A stretch of 64,000 bases of DNA from Crossaster papposus. Its lineage: Eukaryota > Echinodermata > Asteroidea > Velatida > Solasteridae. The notes under the pieces were generated by a model that saw nothing but the letters and a program-made list of their open reading frames with translations, searched no databases and was not told where the DNA came from. Every line of letters begins with the position of its first letter. Positions within the stretch are counted from its first letter, which is position 1. Positions 1-14,797 of the stretch are shown piece after piece. Where the stretch lies: assembly GCA_037893245.1 (NCBI GenBank), contig JBAIAA010000351.1:434001-498000 (forward strand), read 5' to 3'. Position numbers and translations under genes: made by a program.

Positions 1-3000
1 TAATAATTGGGGAGGCTAATCATCCTTACTTGCAGCTGGTGTGCTGAATTGCGAAGGATGCAAGTGACACCCAATGACTGTTCATGTGTCACGTCACATT
101 AAAGAACCATTTTTTCAAAAGAACCTAAAAACAAATGTAAACATTGGTTTTTATGTTGATTATTTCCTAACGTTTCCAAAAATGTATAGTTTAGCAAATC
201 TACACAAACAGTGAACGAAACTTTCAATATGTACATTATGAACCTGACTTGGAGGCAAGGGCTTTACACACAAGCCACCCAACCAATCCTATCGGCTTGA
301 TCTGTTAGCTAAGCTTGATAGAATCCAAGGTATTATATTCCCATCGACCCAGTCCTATCGGCCTGACCTTAGCTAAGCTGGATAGAATCCAAGGTATTCA
401 TATTCCCATCGACCCAATCCTACCGGCCTGACCTAATAGCTAAGCTGGATAGAATCCACGGTATTCATATAATAATAATAATTGGGGAGGCTAATCATCC
501 TTACTTGCAGCTGGTGTGCTGAATTGCGAAGGATGCAAGTGACACCCAATGACTGTTCATGTGTCACGTCACATTAAAGAACCATTTTTTCAAAAGAACC
601 TAAAAACAAATGTAAACATTGGTTTTTATGTTGATTATTTCCTAACGTTTCCAAAAATGTATAGTTTAGCAAATCTACACAAACAGTGAACGAAACTTTC
701 AATATGTACATTATGAACCTGACTTGGAGGCAAGGGCTTTACACACAAGCCACCCAACCAATCCTATCGGCTTGATCTGTTAGCTAAGCTTGATAGAATC
801 CAAGGTATTATATTCCCATCGACCCAGTCCTATCGGCCTGACCTTAGCTAAGCTGGATAGAATCCAAGGTATTCATATTCCCATCGACCCAATCCTACCG
901 GCCTGACCTAATAGCTAAGCTGGATAGAATCCACGGTATTCATATAATAATAATAATTGGGGAGGCTAATCATCCTTACTTGCAGCTGGTGTGCTGAATT
1001 GCGAAGGATGCAAGTGACACCCAATGACTGTTCATGTGTCACGTCACATTAAAGAACCATTTTTTCAAAAGAACCTAAAAACAAATGTAAACATTGGTTT
1101 TTATGTTGATTATTTCCTAACGTTTCCAAAAATGTATAGTTTAGCAAATCTACACAAACAGTGAACGAAACTTTCAATATGTACATTATGAACCTGACTT
1201 GGAGGCAAGGGCTTTACACACAAGCCACCCAACCAATCCTATCGGCTTGATCTGTTAGCTAAGCTTGATAGAATCCAAGGTATTATATTCCCATCGACCC
1301 AGTCCTATCGGCCTGACCTTAGCTAAGCTGGATAGAATCCAAGGTATTCATATTCCCATCGACCCAATCCTACCGGCCTGACCTAATAGCTAAGCTGGAT
1401 AGAATCCACGGTATTCATATAATAATAATAATTGGGGAGGCTAATCATCCTTACTTGCAGCTGGTGTGCTGAATTGCGAAGGATGCAAGTGACACCCAAT
1501 GACTGTTCATGTGTCACGTCACATTAAAGAACCATTTTTTCAAAAGAACCTAAAAACAAATGTAAACATTGGTTTTTATGTTGATTATTTCCTAACGTTT
1601 CCAAAAATGTATAGTTTAGCAAATCTACACAAACAGTGAACGAAACTTTCAATATGTACATTATGAACCTGACTTGGAGGCAAGGGCTTTACACACAAGC
1701 CACCCAACCAATCCTATCGGCTTGATCTGTTAGCTAAGCTTGATAGAATCCAAGGTATTATATTCCCATCGACCCAGTCCTATCGGCCTGACCTTAGCTA
1801 AGCTGGATAGAATCCAAGGTATTCATATTCCCATCGACGCAATCCTACCGGCCTGACCTATAGCTAAGCTGGATAGAATCCACGGTATTCATATAATAAT
1901 AATAATTGGGGAGGCTAATCATCCTTACTTGCAGCTGGTGTGCTGAATTGCGAATGATGCAAGTGACACCCAATGACTGTTCATGTGTCACGTCACATTA
2001 AAGAACCATTTTTTCAAAAGAACCTAAAAACAAATGTAAACATTGGTTTTTATGTTGATTATTTCCTAACGTTTCCAAAAATGTATAGTTTAGCAAATCT
2101 ACACAAACAGTGAACGAAACTTTCAATATGTACATTATGAACCTGACTTGGAGGCAAGGGCTTTACACACAAGCCACCCAACCAATCCTATCGGCTTGAT
2201 CTGTTAGCTAAGCTTGATAGAATCCAAGGTATTATATTCCCATCGACCCAGTCCTATCGGTCTGACCTTAGCTAAGCTGGATAGAATCCAAGGTATTCAT
2301 ATTCCCATCGACCCAATCCTACCGGCCTGACCTAATAGCTAAGCTGGATAGAATCCACGGTATTCATATAATAATAATAATTGGGGAGGCTAATCATCCT
2401 TACTTGCAGCTGGTGTGCTGAATTGCGAAGGATGCAAGTGACACCCAATGACTGTTCATGTGTCACGTCACATTAAAGAACCATTTTTTCAAAAGAACCT
2501 AAAAACAAATGTAAACATTGGTTTTTATGTTGATTATTTCCTAACGTTTCCAAAAATGTATAGTTTAGCAAATCTACACAAACAGTGAACGAAACTTTCA
2601 ATATGTACATTATGAACCTGACTTGGAGGCAAGGGCTTTACACACAAGCCACCCAACCAATCCTATCGGCTTGATCTGTTAGCTAAGCTTGATAGAATCC
2701 AAGGTATTATATTCCCATCGACCCAGTCCTATCGGCCTGACCTTAGCTAAGCTGGATAGAATCCAAGGTATTCATATTCCCATCGACCCAATCCTACCGG
2801 CCTGACCTAATAGCTAAGCTGGATAGAATCCACGGTATTCATATAATAATAATAATTGGGGAGGCTAATCATCCTTACTTGCAGCTGGTGTGCTGAATTG
2901 CGAAGGATGCAAGTGACACCCAATGACTGTTCATGTGTCACGTCACATTAAAGAACCATTTTTTCAAAAGAACCTAAAAACAAATGTAAACATTGGTTTT

Positions 3001-6000
3001 TATGTTGATTATTTCCTAACGTTTCCAAAAATGTATAGTTTAGCAAATCTACACAAACAGTGAACGAAACTTTCAATATGTACATTATGAACCTGACTTG
3101 GAGGCAAGGGCTTTACACACAAGCCACCCAACCAATCCTATCGGCTTGATCTGTTAGCTAAGCTTGATAGAATCCAAGGTATTATATTCCCATCGACCCA
3201 GTCCTATCGGCCTGACCTTAGCTAAGCTGGATAGAATCCAAGGTATTCATATTCCCATCGACCCAATCCTACCGGCCTGACCTAATAGCTAAGCTGGATA
3301 GAATCCACGGTATTCATATAATAATAATAATTGGGGAGGCTAATCATCCTTACTTGCAGCTGGTGTGCTGAATTGCGAAGGATGCAAGTGACACCCAATG
3401 ACTGTTCATGTGTCACGTCACATTAAAGAACCATTTTTTCAAAAGAACCTAAAAACAAATGTAAACATTGGTTTTTATGTTGATTATTTCCTAACGTTTC
3501 CAAAAATGTATAGTTTAGCAAATCTACACAAACAGTGAACGAAACTTTCAATATGTACATTATGAACCTGACTTGGAGGCAAGGGCTTTACACACAAGCC
3601 ACCCAACCAATCCTATCGGCTTGATCTGTTAGCTAAGCTTGATAGAATCCAAGGTATTATATTCCCATCGACCCAGTCCTATCGGCCTGACCTTAGCTAA
3701 GCTGGATAGAATCCAAGGTATTCATATTCCCATCGACCCAATCCTACCGGCCTGACCTAATAGCTAAGCTGGATAGAATCCACGGTATTCATATAATAAT
3801 AATAATTGGGGAGGCTAATCATCCTTACTTGCAGCTGGTGTGCTGAATTGCGAATGATGCAAGTGACACCCAATGACTGTTCATGTGTCACGTCACATTA
3901 AAGAACCATTTTTTCAAAAGAACCTAAAAACAAATGTAAACATTGGTTTTTATGTTGATTATTTCCTAACGTTTCCAAAAATGTATAGTTTAGCAAATCT
4001 ACACAAACAGTGAACGAAACTTTCAATATGTACATTATGAACCTGACTTGGAGGCAAGGGCTTTACACACAAGCCACCCAACCAATCCTATCGGCTTGAT
4101 CTGTTAGCTAAGCTTGATAGAATCCAAGGTATTATATTCCCATCGACCCAGTCCTATCGGCCTGACCTTAGCTAAGCTGGATAGAATCCAAGGTATTCAT
4201 ATTCCCATCGACCCAATCCTACCGGCCTGACCTAATAGCTAAGCTGGATAGAATCCACGGTATTCATATAATAATAATAATTGGGGAGGCTAATCATCCT
4301 TACTTGCAGCTGGTGTGCTGAATTGCGAAGGATGCAAGTGACACCCAATGACTGTTCATGTGTCACGTCACATTAAAGAACCATTTTTTCAAAAGAACCT
4401 AAAAACAAATGTAAACATTGGTTTTTATGTTGATTATTTCCTAACGTTTCCAAAAATGTATAGTTTAGCAAATCTACACAAACAGTGAACGAAACTTTCA
4501 ATATGTACATTATGAACCTGACTTGGAGGCAAGGGCTTTACACACAAGCCACCCAACCAATCCTATCGGCTTGATCTGTTAGCTAAGCTTGATAGAATCC
4601 AAGGTATTATATTCCCATCGACCCAGTCCTATCGGCCTGACCTTAGCTAAGCTGGATAGAATCCAAGGTATTCATATTCCCATCGACCCAATCCTACCGG
4701 CCTGACCTAATAGCTAAGCTGGATAGAATCCACGGTATTCATATAATAATAATAATTGGGGAGGCTAATCATCCTTACTTGCAGCTGGTGTGCTGAATTG
4801 CGAAGGATGCAAGTGACACCCAATGACTGTTCATGTGTCACGTCACATTAAAGAACCATTTTTTCAAAAGAACCTAAAAACAAATGTAAACATTGGTTTT
4901 TATGTTGATTATTTCCTAACGTTTCCAAAAATGTATAGTTTAGCAAATCTACACAAACAGTGAACGAAACTTTCAATATGTACATTATGAACCTGACTTG
5001 GAGGCAAGGGCTTTACACACAAGCCACCCAACCAATCCTATCGGCTTGATCTGTTAGCTAAGCTTGATAGAATCCAAGGTATTATATTCCCATCGACCCA
5101 GTCCTATCGGCCTGACCTTAGCTAAGCTGGATAGAATCCAAGGTATTCATATTCCCATCGACCCAATCCTACCGGCCTGACCTAATAGCTAAGCTGGATA
5201 GAATCCACGGTATTCATATAATAATAATAATTGGGGAGGCTAATCATCCTTACTTGCAGCTGGTGTGCTGAATTGCGAAGGATGCAAGTGACACCCAATG
5301 ACTGTTCATGTGTCACGTCACATTAAAGAACCATTTTTTCAAAAGAACCTAAAAACAAATGTAAACATTGGTTTTTATGTTGATTATTTCCTAACGTTTC
5401 CAAAAATGTATAGTTTAGCAAATCTACACAAACAGTGAACGAAACTTTCAATATGTACATTATGAACCTGACTTGGAGGCAAGGGCTTTACACACAAGCC
5501 ACCCAACCAATTCTATCGGCTTGATCTGTTAGCTAAGCTTGATAGAATCCAAGGTATTATATTCCCATCGACCCAGTCCTATCGGCCTGACCTTAGCTAA
5601 GCTGGATAGAATCCAAGGTATTCATATTCCCATCGACCCAATCCTACCGGCCTGACCTAATAGCTAAGCTGGATAGAATCCACGGTATTCATATAATAAT
5701 AATAATTGGGGAGGCTAATCATCCTTACTTGCAGCTGGTGTGCTGAATTGCGAAGGATGCAAGTGACACCCAATGACTGTTCATGTGTCACGTCACATTA
5801 AAGAACCATTTTTTCAAAAGAACCTAAAAACAAATGTAAACATTGGTTTTTATGTTGATTATTTCCTAACGTTTCCAAAAATGTATAGTTTAGCAAATCT
5901 ACACAAACAGTGAACGAAACTTTCAATATGTACATTATGAACCTGACTTGGAGGCAAGGGCTTTACACACAAGCCACCCAACCAATCCTATCGGCTTGAT

Positions 6001-6362
6001 CTGTTAGCTAAGCTTGATAGAATCCAAGGTATTATATTCCCATCGACCCAGTCCTATCGGCCTGACCTTAGCTAAGCTGGATAGAATCCAAGGTATTCAT
6101 ATTCCCATCGACCCAATCCTACCGGCCTGACCTAATAGCTAAGCTGGATAGAATCCACGGTATTCATATAATAATAATAATTGGGGAGGCTAATCATCCT
6201 TACTTGCAGCTGGTGTGCTGAATTGCGAAGGATGCAAGTGACACCCAATGACTGTTCATGTGTCACGTCACATTAAAGAACCATTTTTTCAAAAGAACCT
6301 AAAAACAAATGTAAACATTGGTTTTTATGTTGATTATTTCCTAACGTTTCCAAAAATGTATA

Positions 6363-6947
6363 CAGGGTGTCTCTAAAAAAAGTATACCCATTTTAAAATT
6401 GGTATTATTGCAAAAGTACTGAATATTTCAGAAAAAGACAAATGTCTGTGGAAAGGGTAGAATGTACTCTGTCCAATAGTATAAGGTATATTATGTCATT
6501 GCCATGGATGACTGAACAAACAAGACATTTATGAAAGGTACTGAAATCAGCACTGTGACAAGTTGGTTTTACTTGAGTGACGAAGCTCCGGCAGGTGTTT
6601 TTAAGGACAAATTATTTTGCTGTTTGAGGTTGAACAAATTGGAAAAATTATGACAGGGTCCCTTTCCTGACAAATGCAAGGTGATGGTCACCATTCCTGT
6701 TAATGCATAGCTGGCATCTTGGTCTCATGCCTGACTTATCGTCCCAAATTGTCACAGTGCTGATTTCAGTACCTCTCATAACTGTCTTGTTAGTTCAGTC
6801 ATCCATGGCAATGACACATTGAACCTTATACCATTAGACAGAGGGCATTCTACCCTTTCCACAGACATTTGCCTTTTTCTGAAATGTTCAGTAATTTTGC
6901 AATAATATGAATTTGAAAATGGGTATACTTTTTTTAGAGACACCCTG
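6363..6947. mobile_element. Foldback MITE with TA target duplication (Tc1/mariner-like)
   Basis: A 585-bp insertion in a satellite unit. Its ends are CAGGGTGTCTCTAAAAAAAG and the reverse complement, flanked by TA at 6361-6362 and 6948-6949; uninterrupted units have a single TA there. Inverted arms of about 200 bp enclose a ~180-bp unpaired centre. No transposase is encoded, so it would need an enzyme from elsewhere. The TA duplication and CAGGGTGTC ends suit Tc1/mariner relatives, but the family name is inference. Confidence 0.92.
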
Positions 6948-6948
6948 T

Positions 6949-9900
6949 AGTTTAGCAAATCTACACAAACAGTGAACGAAACTTTCAATATGTACATTAT
7001 GAACCTGACTTGGAGGCAAGGGCTTTACACACAAGCCACCCAACCAATCCTATCGGCTTGATCTGTTAGCTAAGCTTGATAGAATCCAAGGTATTATATT
7101 CCCATCGACCCAGTCCTATCGGCCTGACCTTAGCTAAGCTGGATAGAATCCAAGGTATTCATATTCCCATCGACCCAATCCTACCGGCCTGACCTAATAG
7201 CTAAGCTTGATAGAATCCAAGGTATATCCCAATCGACCCAATCCTATCGGCCTGAGCTAATAGCTAAGCTGACTAGAATCAACGGTATTCATAACCCCAT
7301 TGACCCAATCCTATCGGCCTGACCTAATAGCTAAGCTTGATAGAATCCAAGGTATTCATATTCCCATCGACCCAATCCTACCGGCCTGACCTAATAGCTA
7401 AGCTGGATAGAATCCACGGTATTCATATAATAATAATAATTGGGGAGGCTAATCATCCGTACTTGCAGCTGGTGTGCTGAATTGCGAAGGATGCAAGTGA
7501 CACCCAATGACTGTTCATGTGTCACGTCACATTAAAGAACCATTTTTTCAAAAGAACCTAAAAACAAATGTAAACATTGGTTTTTATGTTGATTATTTCC
7601 TAACGTTTCCAAAAATGTATAGTTTAGCAAATCTACACAAACAGTGAACGAAACTGTCAATATGTACATTATGAACCTGACTTGGAGGCAAGGGCTTTAC
7701 ACACAAGCCACCCAACCAATCCTATCGGCTTGATCTGTTAGCTAAGCTTGATAGAATCCAAGGTATTATATTCCCATCGACCCAGTCCTATCGGCCTGAC
7801 CTTAGCTAAGCTGGATAGAATCCAAGGTATTCATATTCCCGTCGACCCAATCCTACCGGCCTGACCTAATAGCTAAGCTGGATAGAATCCACGGTATTCA
7901 TATAATAATAATAATTGGGGAGGCTAATCATCCGTACTTGCAGCTGGTGTGCTGAATTGCGAAGGATGCAAGTGACACCCAATGACTGTTCATGTGTCAC
8001 GTCACATTAAAGAACCATTTTTTCAAAAGAACCTAAAAACAAATGTAAACATTGGTTTTTATGTTGATTATTTCCTAACGTTTCCAAAAATGTATAGTTT
8101 AGCAAATCTACACAAACAGTGAACGAAACTTTCAATATGTACATTATGAACCTGACTTGGAGGCAAGGGCTTTACACACAAGCCACCCAACCAATCCTAT
8201 CGGCTTGATCTGTTAGCTAAGCTTGATAGAATCCAAGGTATTATATTCCCATCGACCCAGTCCTATCGGCCTGACCTTAGCTAAGCTGGATAGAATCCAA
8301 GGTATTCATATTCCCATCGACCCAATCCTACCGGCCTGACCTAATAGCTAAGCTGGATAGAATCCACGGTATTCATATAATAATAATAATTGGGGAGGCT
8401 AATCATCCTTACTTGCAGCTGGTGTGCTGAATTGCGAAGGATGCAAGTGACACCCAATGACTGTTCATGTGTCACGTCACATTAACCCTAACCCTCCCAA
8501 ATCCTCCAAATTCCTCATTGCAAAATGCAGGATTTTGCAGGATTGAGGTCACTTGGAGTTTGATGCATTGCAGGATTTTGCAGGATTGAGGTTACTTGGG
8601 GTTTTACCCCTGCAGGAATATGGAGGATTCAGGTTATCAGGCTGAATGTGACACACAAGGATTTTGCAGGATTGAGGTCACTTGGAGTTTGATGCATCGC
8701 AGGATTTTGCAGGATTGAGGTTACTTGGGTTTTTACTGACTGCAGCCAGGGCAAGACAGCAGGATTTTGCAGGATACAGGCTGTATGGTCACCAGTGACC
8801 AATATTGGAGGATTTTGCAGGATTCAGGTTACTTGGAGTTTTAACAATTTAGGAATTGGAGGATTTTGCAGGATTCAGGTTATGTGTAAGTAAAAATGGG
8901 TAGGGAGTTAGGGTTAAAGAACCATTTTTTCAAAAGAACCTAAAAACAAATGTAAACATTGGTTTTTATGTTGATTATTTCCTAACGTTTCCAAAAATGT
9001 ATAGTTTAGCAAATCTACACAAACGGTGAACGAAACTTTCAATATGTACATTATGAACCTGACTTAGAGGCAAGCGCTTTACACACAAGCCACCCAACCC
9101 AATTCTATCGGCTTGATCTGTTAGCTAAGCTTGATAGAATCCAAGGTATTATATTCCCATCGACCCAGTCCTATCGGCCTGACCTTAGCTAAGCTGGATA
9201 GAATCCAAGGTATTCATATTCCCACCGACCCAATCCCACCGGCCTGACCTAATAGCTAAGCTGGATAGAATCCAAGGTATTCATATCCCAATCGACCCAA
9301 TCCTATCGGCCTGAGCTAATAGCTAAGCTGAATAGAATCAACGGTATTCATAACCCCATTGACCCAATCTTATCGGCCTGACCTAATAGCTAAGCTTGAT
9401 AGAATCCAAGGTATTCATAACCCTATCGACCCAATCCTACCGGCCTGACCTAATAGCTAAGCTGGATTGAATCCACGGTATTCATATAATAATAATAATA
9501 ATTGGGGAGGCTAATCATCCTTACTGGCAGCTGGTGTGCTGAATTGCGAAGGATGCAAGTGACACCCAATGACTTTTCATGTGTCATGTCACATTAAAGA
9601 ACCATTTTTTTCAAAAGAACCTAAAAACAAATGTAAACATTGGTTTTTATGTTGAGTATTTCCTAACGTTTCCAAAAATGTATAGTTTAGCAAATCTACA
9701 CAAACAGTGAACGAAACTTTCAATATGTACATTATGAACCTGACTTGGAGGCAAGCGCTTTACACACAAGCCACCCAACCCAATCCTATCGGCTTGATCT
9801 GTTAGCTAAGCTTGATAGAATCCAAGGTATTATATTCCCATCGACCCAGTCCTATCGGCCTGACCTTAGCTAACCTGGATATAATCCAAGGTATTCATAT

Positions 9901-10053
9901 TCCCATCGACCCAATGCTACCGGCCTGACCTAATAGCTAAGCTGGATAGAATCCAAGGTATTCATATCCCAATCGACCCAATCCTATCGGCCTGAGCTAA
10001 TAGCTAAGCTGAATAGAATCAACGGTATTCATAACCCCATTGACCCAATCCTA
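6949..10053 (+). repeat. Higher-order duplication, copy 1 (partner 10,769-13,440)
   Basis: This block of satellite is nearly identical to 10,769-13,440. The offset is exactly 3,820 bp before the TTAA element and 3,388 bp after it. Shared private variants include CCGTACTTGC, GAAACTGTCAATATG, ACGGTGAACG and GGATTGAATCC. The copies part at about 10,053/13,441. Confidence 0.88.
8486..8913. mobile_element. TTAA-flanked MITE with CCCTAAC ends (piggyBac-like)
   Basis: A 428-bp insertion in a satellite unit, flanked by TTAA at 8482-8485 and 8914-8917. The ends are CCCTAACCCTCCC and, inverted, CCCTAACTCCC. The interior is a series of diverged short repeats built on GCAGGATTTTGCAGGATT. The equivalent position in the duplicated copy (12,302) has one TTAA and no insertion. 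TTAA duplication and CCY ends are typical of piggyBac-type elements. It is non-coding. Confidence 0.9.
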
Positions 10054-10768
10054 CCGGCCTGACCTAATAGCTAAGCTGGATAGAATCCACGGTATTCATA
10101 TAATAATAATAATTGGGGAGGCTAATCATCCGTACTTGCAGCTGGTGTGCTGAATTGCGAAGGATGCAAGTGACACCCAATGACTGTTCATGTGTCACGT
10201 CACATTAAAGAACCATTTTTTCAAAAGAACCTAAAAACAAATGTAAACATTGGTTTTTATGTTGATTATTTCCTAACGTTTCCAAAAATGTATAGTTTAG
10301 CAAATCTACACAAACAGTGAACGAAACTTTCAATATGTACATTATGAACCTGACTTGGAGGCAAGGGCTTTACACACAAGCCACCCAACCAATCCTATCG
10401 GCTTGATCTGTTAGCTAAGCTTGATAGAATCCAAGGTATTATATTCCCATCGACCCAGTCCTATCGGCCTGACCTTAGCTAAGCTGGATAGAATCCAAGG
10501 TATTCATATTCCCATCGACCCAATCCTACCGGCCTGACCTAATAGCTAAGCTGGATAGAATCCACGGTATTCATATAATAATAATAATTGGGGAGGCTAA
10601 TCATCCGTACTTGCAGCTGGTGTGCTGAATTGCGAAGGATGCAAGTGACACCCAATGACTGTTCATGTGTCACGTCACATTAAAGAACCATTTTTTCAAA
10701 AGAACCTAAAAACAAATGTAAACATTGGTTTTTATGTTGATTATTTCCTAACGTTTCCAAAAATGTAT

Positions 10769-13440
10769 AGTTTAGCAAATCTACACAAACAGTGAACGAA
10801 ACTTTCAATATGTACATTATGAACCTGACTTGGAGGCAAGGGCTTTACACACAAGCCACCCAACCAATCCTATCGGCTTGATCTGTTAGCTAAGCTTGAT
10901 AGAATCCAAGGTATTATATTCCCATCGACCCAGTCCTATCGGCCTGACCTTAGCTAAGCTGGATAGAATCCAAGGTATTCATATTCCCATCGACCCAATC
11001 CTACCGGCCTGACCTAATAGCTAAGCTTGATAGAATCCAAGGTATATCCCAATCGACCCAATCCTATCGGCCTGAGCTAATAGCTAAGCTGACTAGAATC
11101 AACGGTATTCATAACCCCATTGACCCAATCCTATCGGCCTGACCTAATAGCTAAGCTTGATAGAATCCAAGGTATTCATATTCCCATCGACCCAATCCTA
11201 CCGGCCTGACCTAATAGCTAAGCTGGATAGAATCCACGGTATTCATATAATAATAATAATTGGGGAGGCTAATCATCCGTACTTGCAGCTGGTGTGCTGA
11301 ATTGCGAAGGATGCAAGTGACACCCAATGACTGTTCATGTGTCACGTCACATTAAAGAACCATTTTTTCAAAAGAACCTAAAAACAAATGTAAACATTGG
11401 TTTTTATGTTGATTATTTCCTAACGTTTCCAAAAATGTATAGTTTAGCAAATCTACACAAACAGTGAACGAAACTGTCAATATGTACATTATGAACCTGA
11501 CTTGGAGGCAAGGGCTTTACACACAAGCCACCCAACCAATCCTATCGGCTTGATCTGTTAGCTAAGCTTGATAGAATCCAAGGTATTATATTCCCATCGA
11601 CCCAGTCCTATCGGCCTGACCTTAGCTAAGCTGGATAGAATCCAAGGTATTCATATTCCCATCGACCCAATCCTACCGGCCTGACCTAATAGCTAAGCTG
11701 GATAGAATCCACGGTATTCATATAATAATAATAATTGGGGAGGCTAATCATCCGTACTTGCAGCTGGTGTGCTGAATTGCGAAGGATGCAAGTGACACCC
11801 AATGACTGTTCATGTGTCACGTCACATTAAAGAACCATTTTTTCAAAAGAACCTAAAAACAAATGTAAACATTGGTTTTTATGTTGATTATTTCCTAACG
11901 TTTCCAAAAATGTATAGTTTAGCAAATCTACACAAACAGTGAACGAAACTTTCAATATGTACATTATGAACCTGACTTGGAGGCAAGGGCTTTACACACA
12001 AGCCACCCAACCAATCCTATCGGCTTGATCTGTTAGCTAAGCTTGATAGAATCCAAGGTATTATATTCCCATCGACCCAGTCCTATCGGCCTGACCTTAG
12101 CTAAGCTGGATAGAATCCAAGGTATTCATATTCCCATCGACCCAATCCTACCGGCCTGACCTAATAGCTAAGCTGGATAGAATCCACGGTATTCATATAA
12201 TAATAATAATTGGGGAGGCTAATCATCCTTACTTGCAGCTGGTGTGCTGAATTGCGAAGGATGCAAGTGACACCCAATGACTGTTCATGTGTCACGTCAC
12301 ATTAAAGAACCATTTTTTCAAAAGAACCTAAAAACAAATGTAAACATTGGTTTTTATGTTGATTATTTCCTAACGTTTCCAAAAATGTATAGTTTAGCAA
12401 ATCTACACAAACGGTGAACGAAACTTTCAATATGTACATTATGAACCTGACTTAGAGGCAAGCGCTTTACACACAAGCCACCCAACCCAATTCTATCGGC
12501 TTGATCTGTTAGCTAAGCTTGATAGAATCCAAGGTATTATATTCCCATCGACCCAGTCCTATCGGCCTGACCTTAGCTAAGCTGGATAGAATCCAAGGTA
12601 TTCATATTCCCACCGACCCAATCCCACCGGCCTGACCTAATAGCTAAGCTGGATAGAATCCAAGGTATTCATATCCCAATCGACCCAATCCTATCGGCCT
12701 GAGCTAATAGCTAAGCTGAATAGAATCAACGGTATTCATAACCCCATTGACCCAATCTTATCGGCCTGACCTAATAGCTAAGCTTGATAGAATCCAAGGT
12801 ATTCATAACCCTATCGACCCAATCCTACCGGCCTGACCTAATAGCTAAGCTGGATTGAATCCACGGTATTCATATAATAATAATAATAATTGGGGAGGCT
12901 AATCATCCTTACTGGCAGCTGGTGTGCTGAATTGCGAAGGATGCAAGTGACACCCAATGACTTTTCATGTGTCATGTCACATTAAAGAACCATTTTTTTC
13001 AAAAGAACCTAAAAACAAATGTAAACATTGGTTTTTATGTTGAGTATTTCCTAACGTTTCCAAAAATGTATAGTTTAGCAAATCTACACAAACAGTGAAC
13101 GAAACTTTCAATATGTACATTATGAACCTGACTTGGAGGCAAGCGCTTTACACACAAGCCACCCAACCCAATCCTATCGGCTTGATCTGTTAGCTAAGCT
13201 TGATAGAATCCAAGGTATTATATTCCCATCGACCCAGTCCTATCGGCCTGACCTTAGCTAACCTGGATATAATCCAAGGTATTCATATTCCCATCGACCC
13301 AATGCTACCGGCCTGACCTAATAGCTAAGCTGGATAGAATCCAAGGTATTCATATCCCAATCGACCCAATCCTATCGGCCTGAGCTAATAGCTAAGCTGA
13401 ATAGAATCAACGGTATTCATAACCCCATTGACCCAATCCT
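10769..13440 (+). repeat. Higher-order duplication, copy 2 (partner 6,949-10,053)
   Basis: Second copy of the larger block. It lacks the TTAA element present in copy 1 and differs otherwise by only a few substitutions, for example ATCGACC at 11,661 against GTCGACC at 7,841. Confidence 0.88.
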
Positions 13441-13782
13441 ATCGGCCTGACCTAATAGCTAAGCTTGATAGAATCCAAGGTATTCATAACCCCATCGACC
13501 CAATCCTACCGGCCTGACCTAATAGCTAAGTTTGATAGAATCCAAGGTATTCATAACCCCATCGACCCAGTGCTACCGGCCTGACCTAATAGCTAAGCTG
13601 GATAGAATCCAAGGTATTCATATAATAATAATAATAATAATAATTGGGGAGGCTAATCATCCTTACTCGCAGCTGGTGTGCTGAATTGCGAAGGATGCAA
13701 GTGACACCCAATGACTTTTCATGTGTCACGTCACATTAAAGAACCATTTTTTTCAAAAGAACCTAAAAACAAATGTAAACAT

Positions 13783-14124
13783 GTATTCGCATTTTTGTAT
13801 CACTGTGGAGACATGGCTTTGTTCTCGTGTACAAAATGGTTAGAAAGTCGAGCACGTTTTTCAAAATGCTCCCATTTTAACCATATTTTTTTTCCTGGGT
13901 TGAAATTTCGACCCAATATACCCTATATTATACCCATACCCAAACAGTAACCCTAACCCACATCCTAATCCTAGTTTTTGAGTAATTTAAGTAAAATCCA
14001 AAAATCTAATTAGTGAAATTCCCAGTGGAGACCTATTCATCTATAGAAATTTACCCTCTGGAGACGTTTTGTCTTCATTGTACACATTGTGTTCATGTCT
14101 CCAGAGGGTACCGTATTTCGCACC
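13783..14124. mobile_element. 342-bp insert in satellite unit, copy 1
   Basis: Inserted between AAACAT and ATTGG of the spacer, flanked by AT on both sides. The ends are loosely inverted (GTATTCGC and, inverted, GGTGCGAAATAC), and both lead into GGAGACATG. Near the right end there is a hairpin with 14-base arms, TACCCTCTGGAGAC. It is probably a non-autonomous transposon of unknown family. The ORF across its left edge (13,711-13,950) looks like chance. Confidence 0.72.
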
Positions 14125-14797
14125 ATTGGTTTTTATGTTGAGTATTTCCTAACGTTTCCAAAAATGTATAGTTTAGCAAATCTACACAAACGGTGAACGA
14201 AACTTTCAATATGTACATTATGAACCTGACTTAGAGGCAAGCGCTTTACACACAAGCAACCCAATACTATCGGCTTGATCTGTTGGCTAAGCTTGATAGA
14301 ATCCAAGGTATTATATTCCCATCGACCCAGTCCTATCGGCCTGACCTTAGCTAAGCTGGATAGAATCCAAGGTATTCATATTCCCATCGACCCAATCCTA
14401 CCGGCCTGACCTAATAGCTAAGCTTGATAGAATCCAAGGTATATCCCAATCGACCCAATCCTATCGGCCTGAGCTAATAGCTAAACTGACTAGAATCAAC
14501 GGTATTCATAACCCCATTGACCCAATCCTATCGGCCTGACCTAATAGCTAAGCTTGATAGAATCCAATGTATTCATAACCCCATCGACCCAATCCTACCG
14601 GCCTGACCTAATAGCTAAGCTGGATAGAATCAACGGTATTCATATAATAATAATAATAATTGGGGAGGCTAATCATCCTTACTCGCAGCTGGTGTGCTGA
14701 ATTGCGAAGGATGCAAGTGACACCCAATGACTGTTCATGTGTCACGTCACATTAAAGAACCATTTTTTCAAAAGAACCTAAAAACAAATGTAAACAT

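Noticed and set aside
1-6360. Regular array resembling a CRISPR locus
   Set aside because: The whole 475-bp unit is conserved; there are no unique spacers between short repeats, and the genome is eukaryotic.
8482-8917. Interstitial telomere repeat (CCCTAACCCT)
   Set aside because: Only one and a half telomere-like units occur, precisely at the inverted ends of a TTAA-flanked element. The same applies at 16,442.
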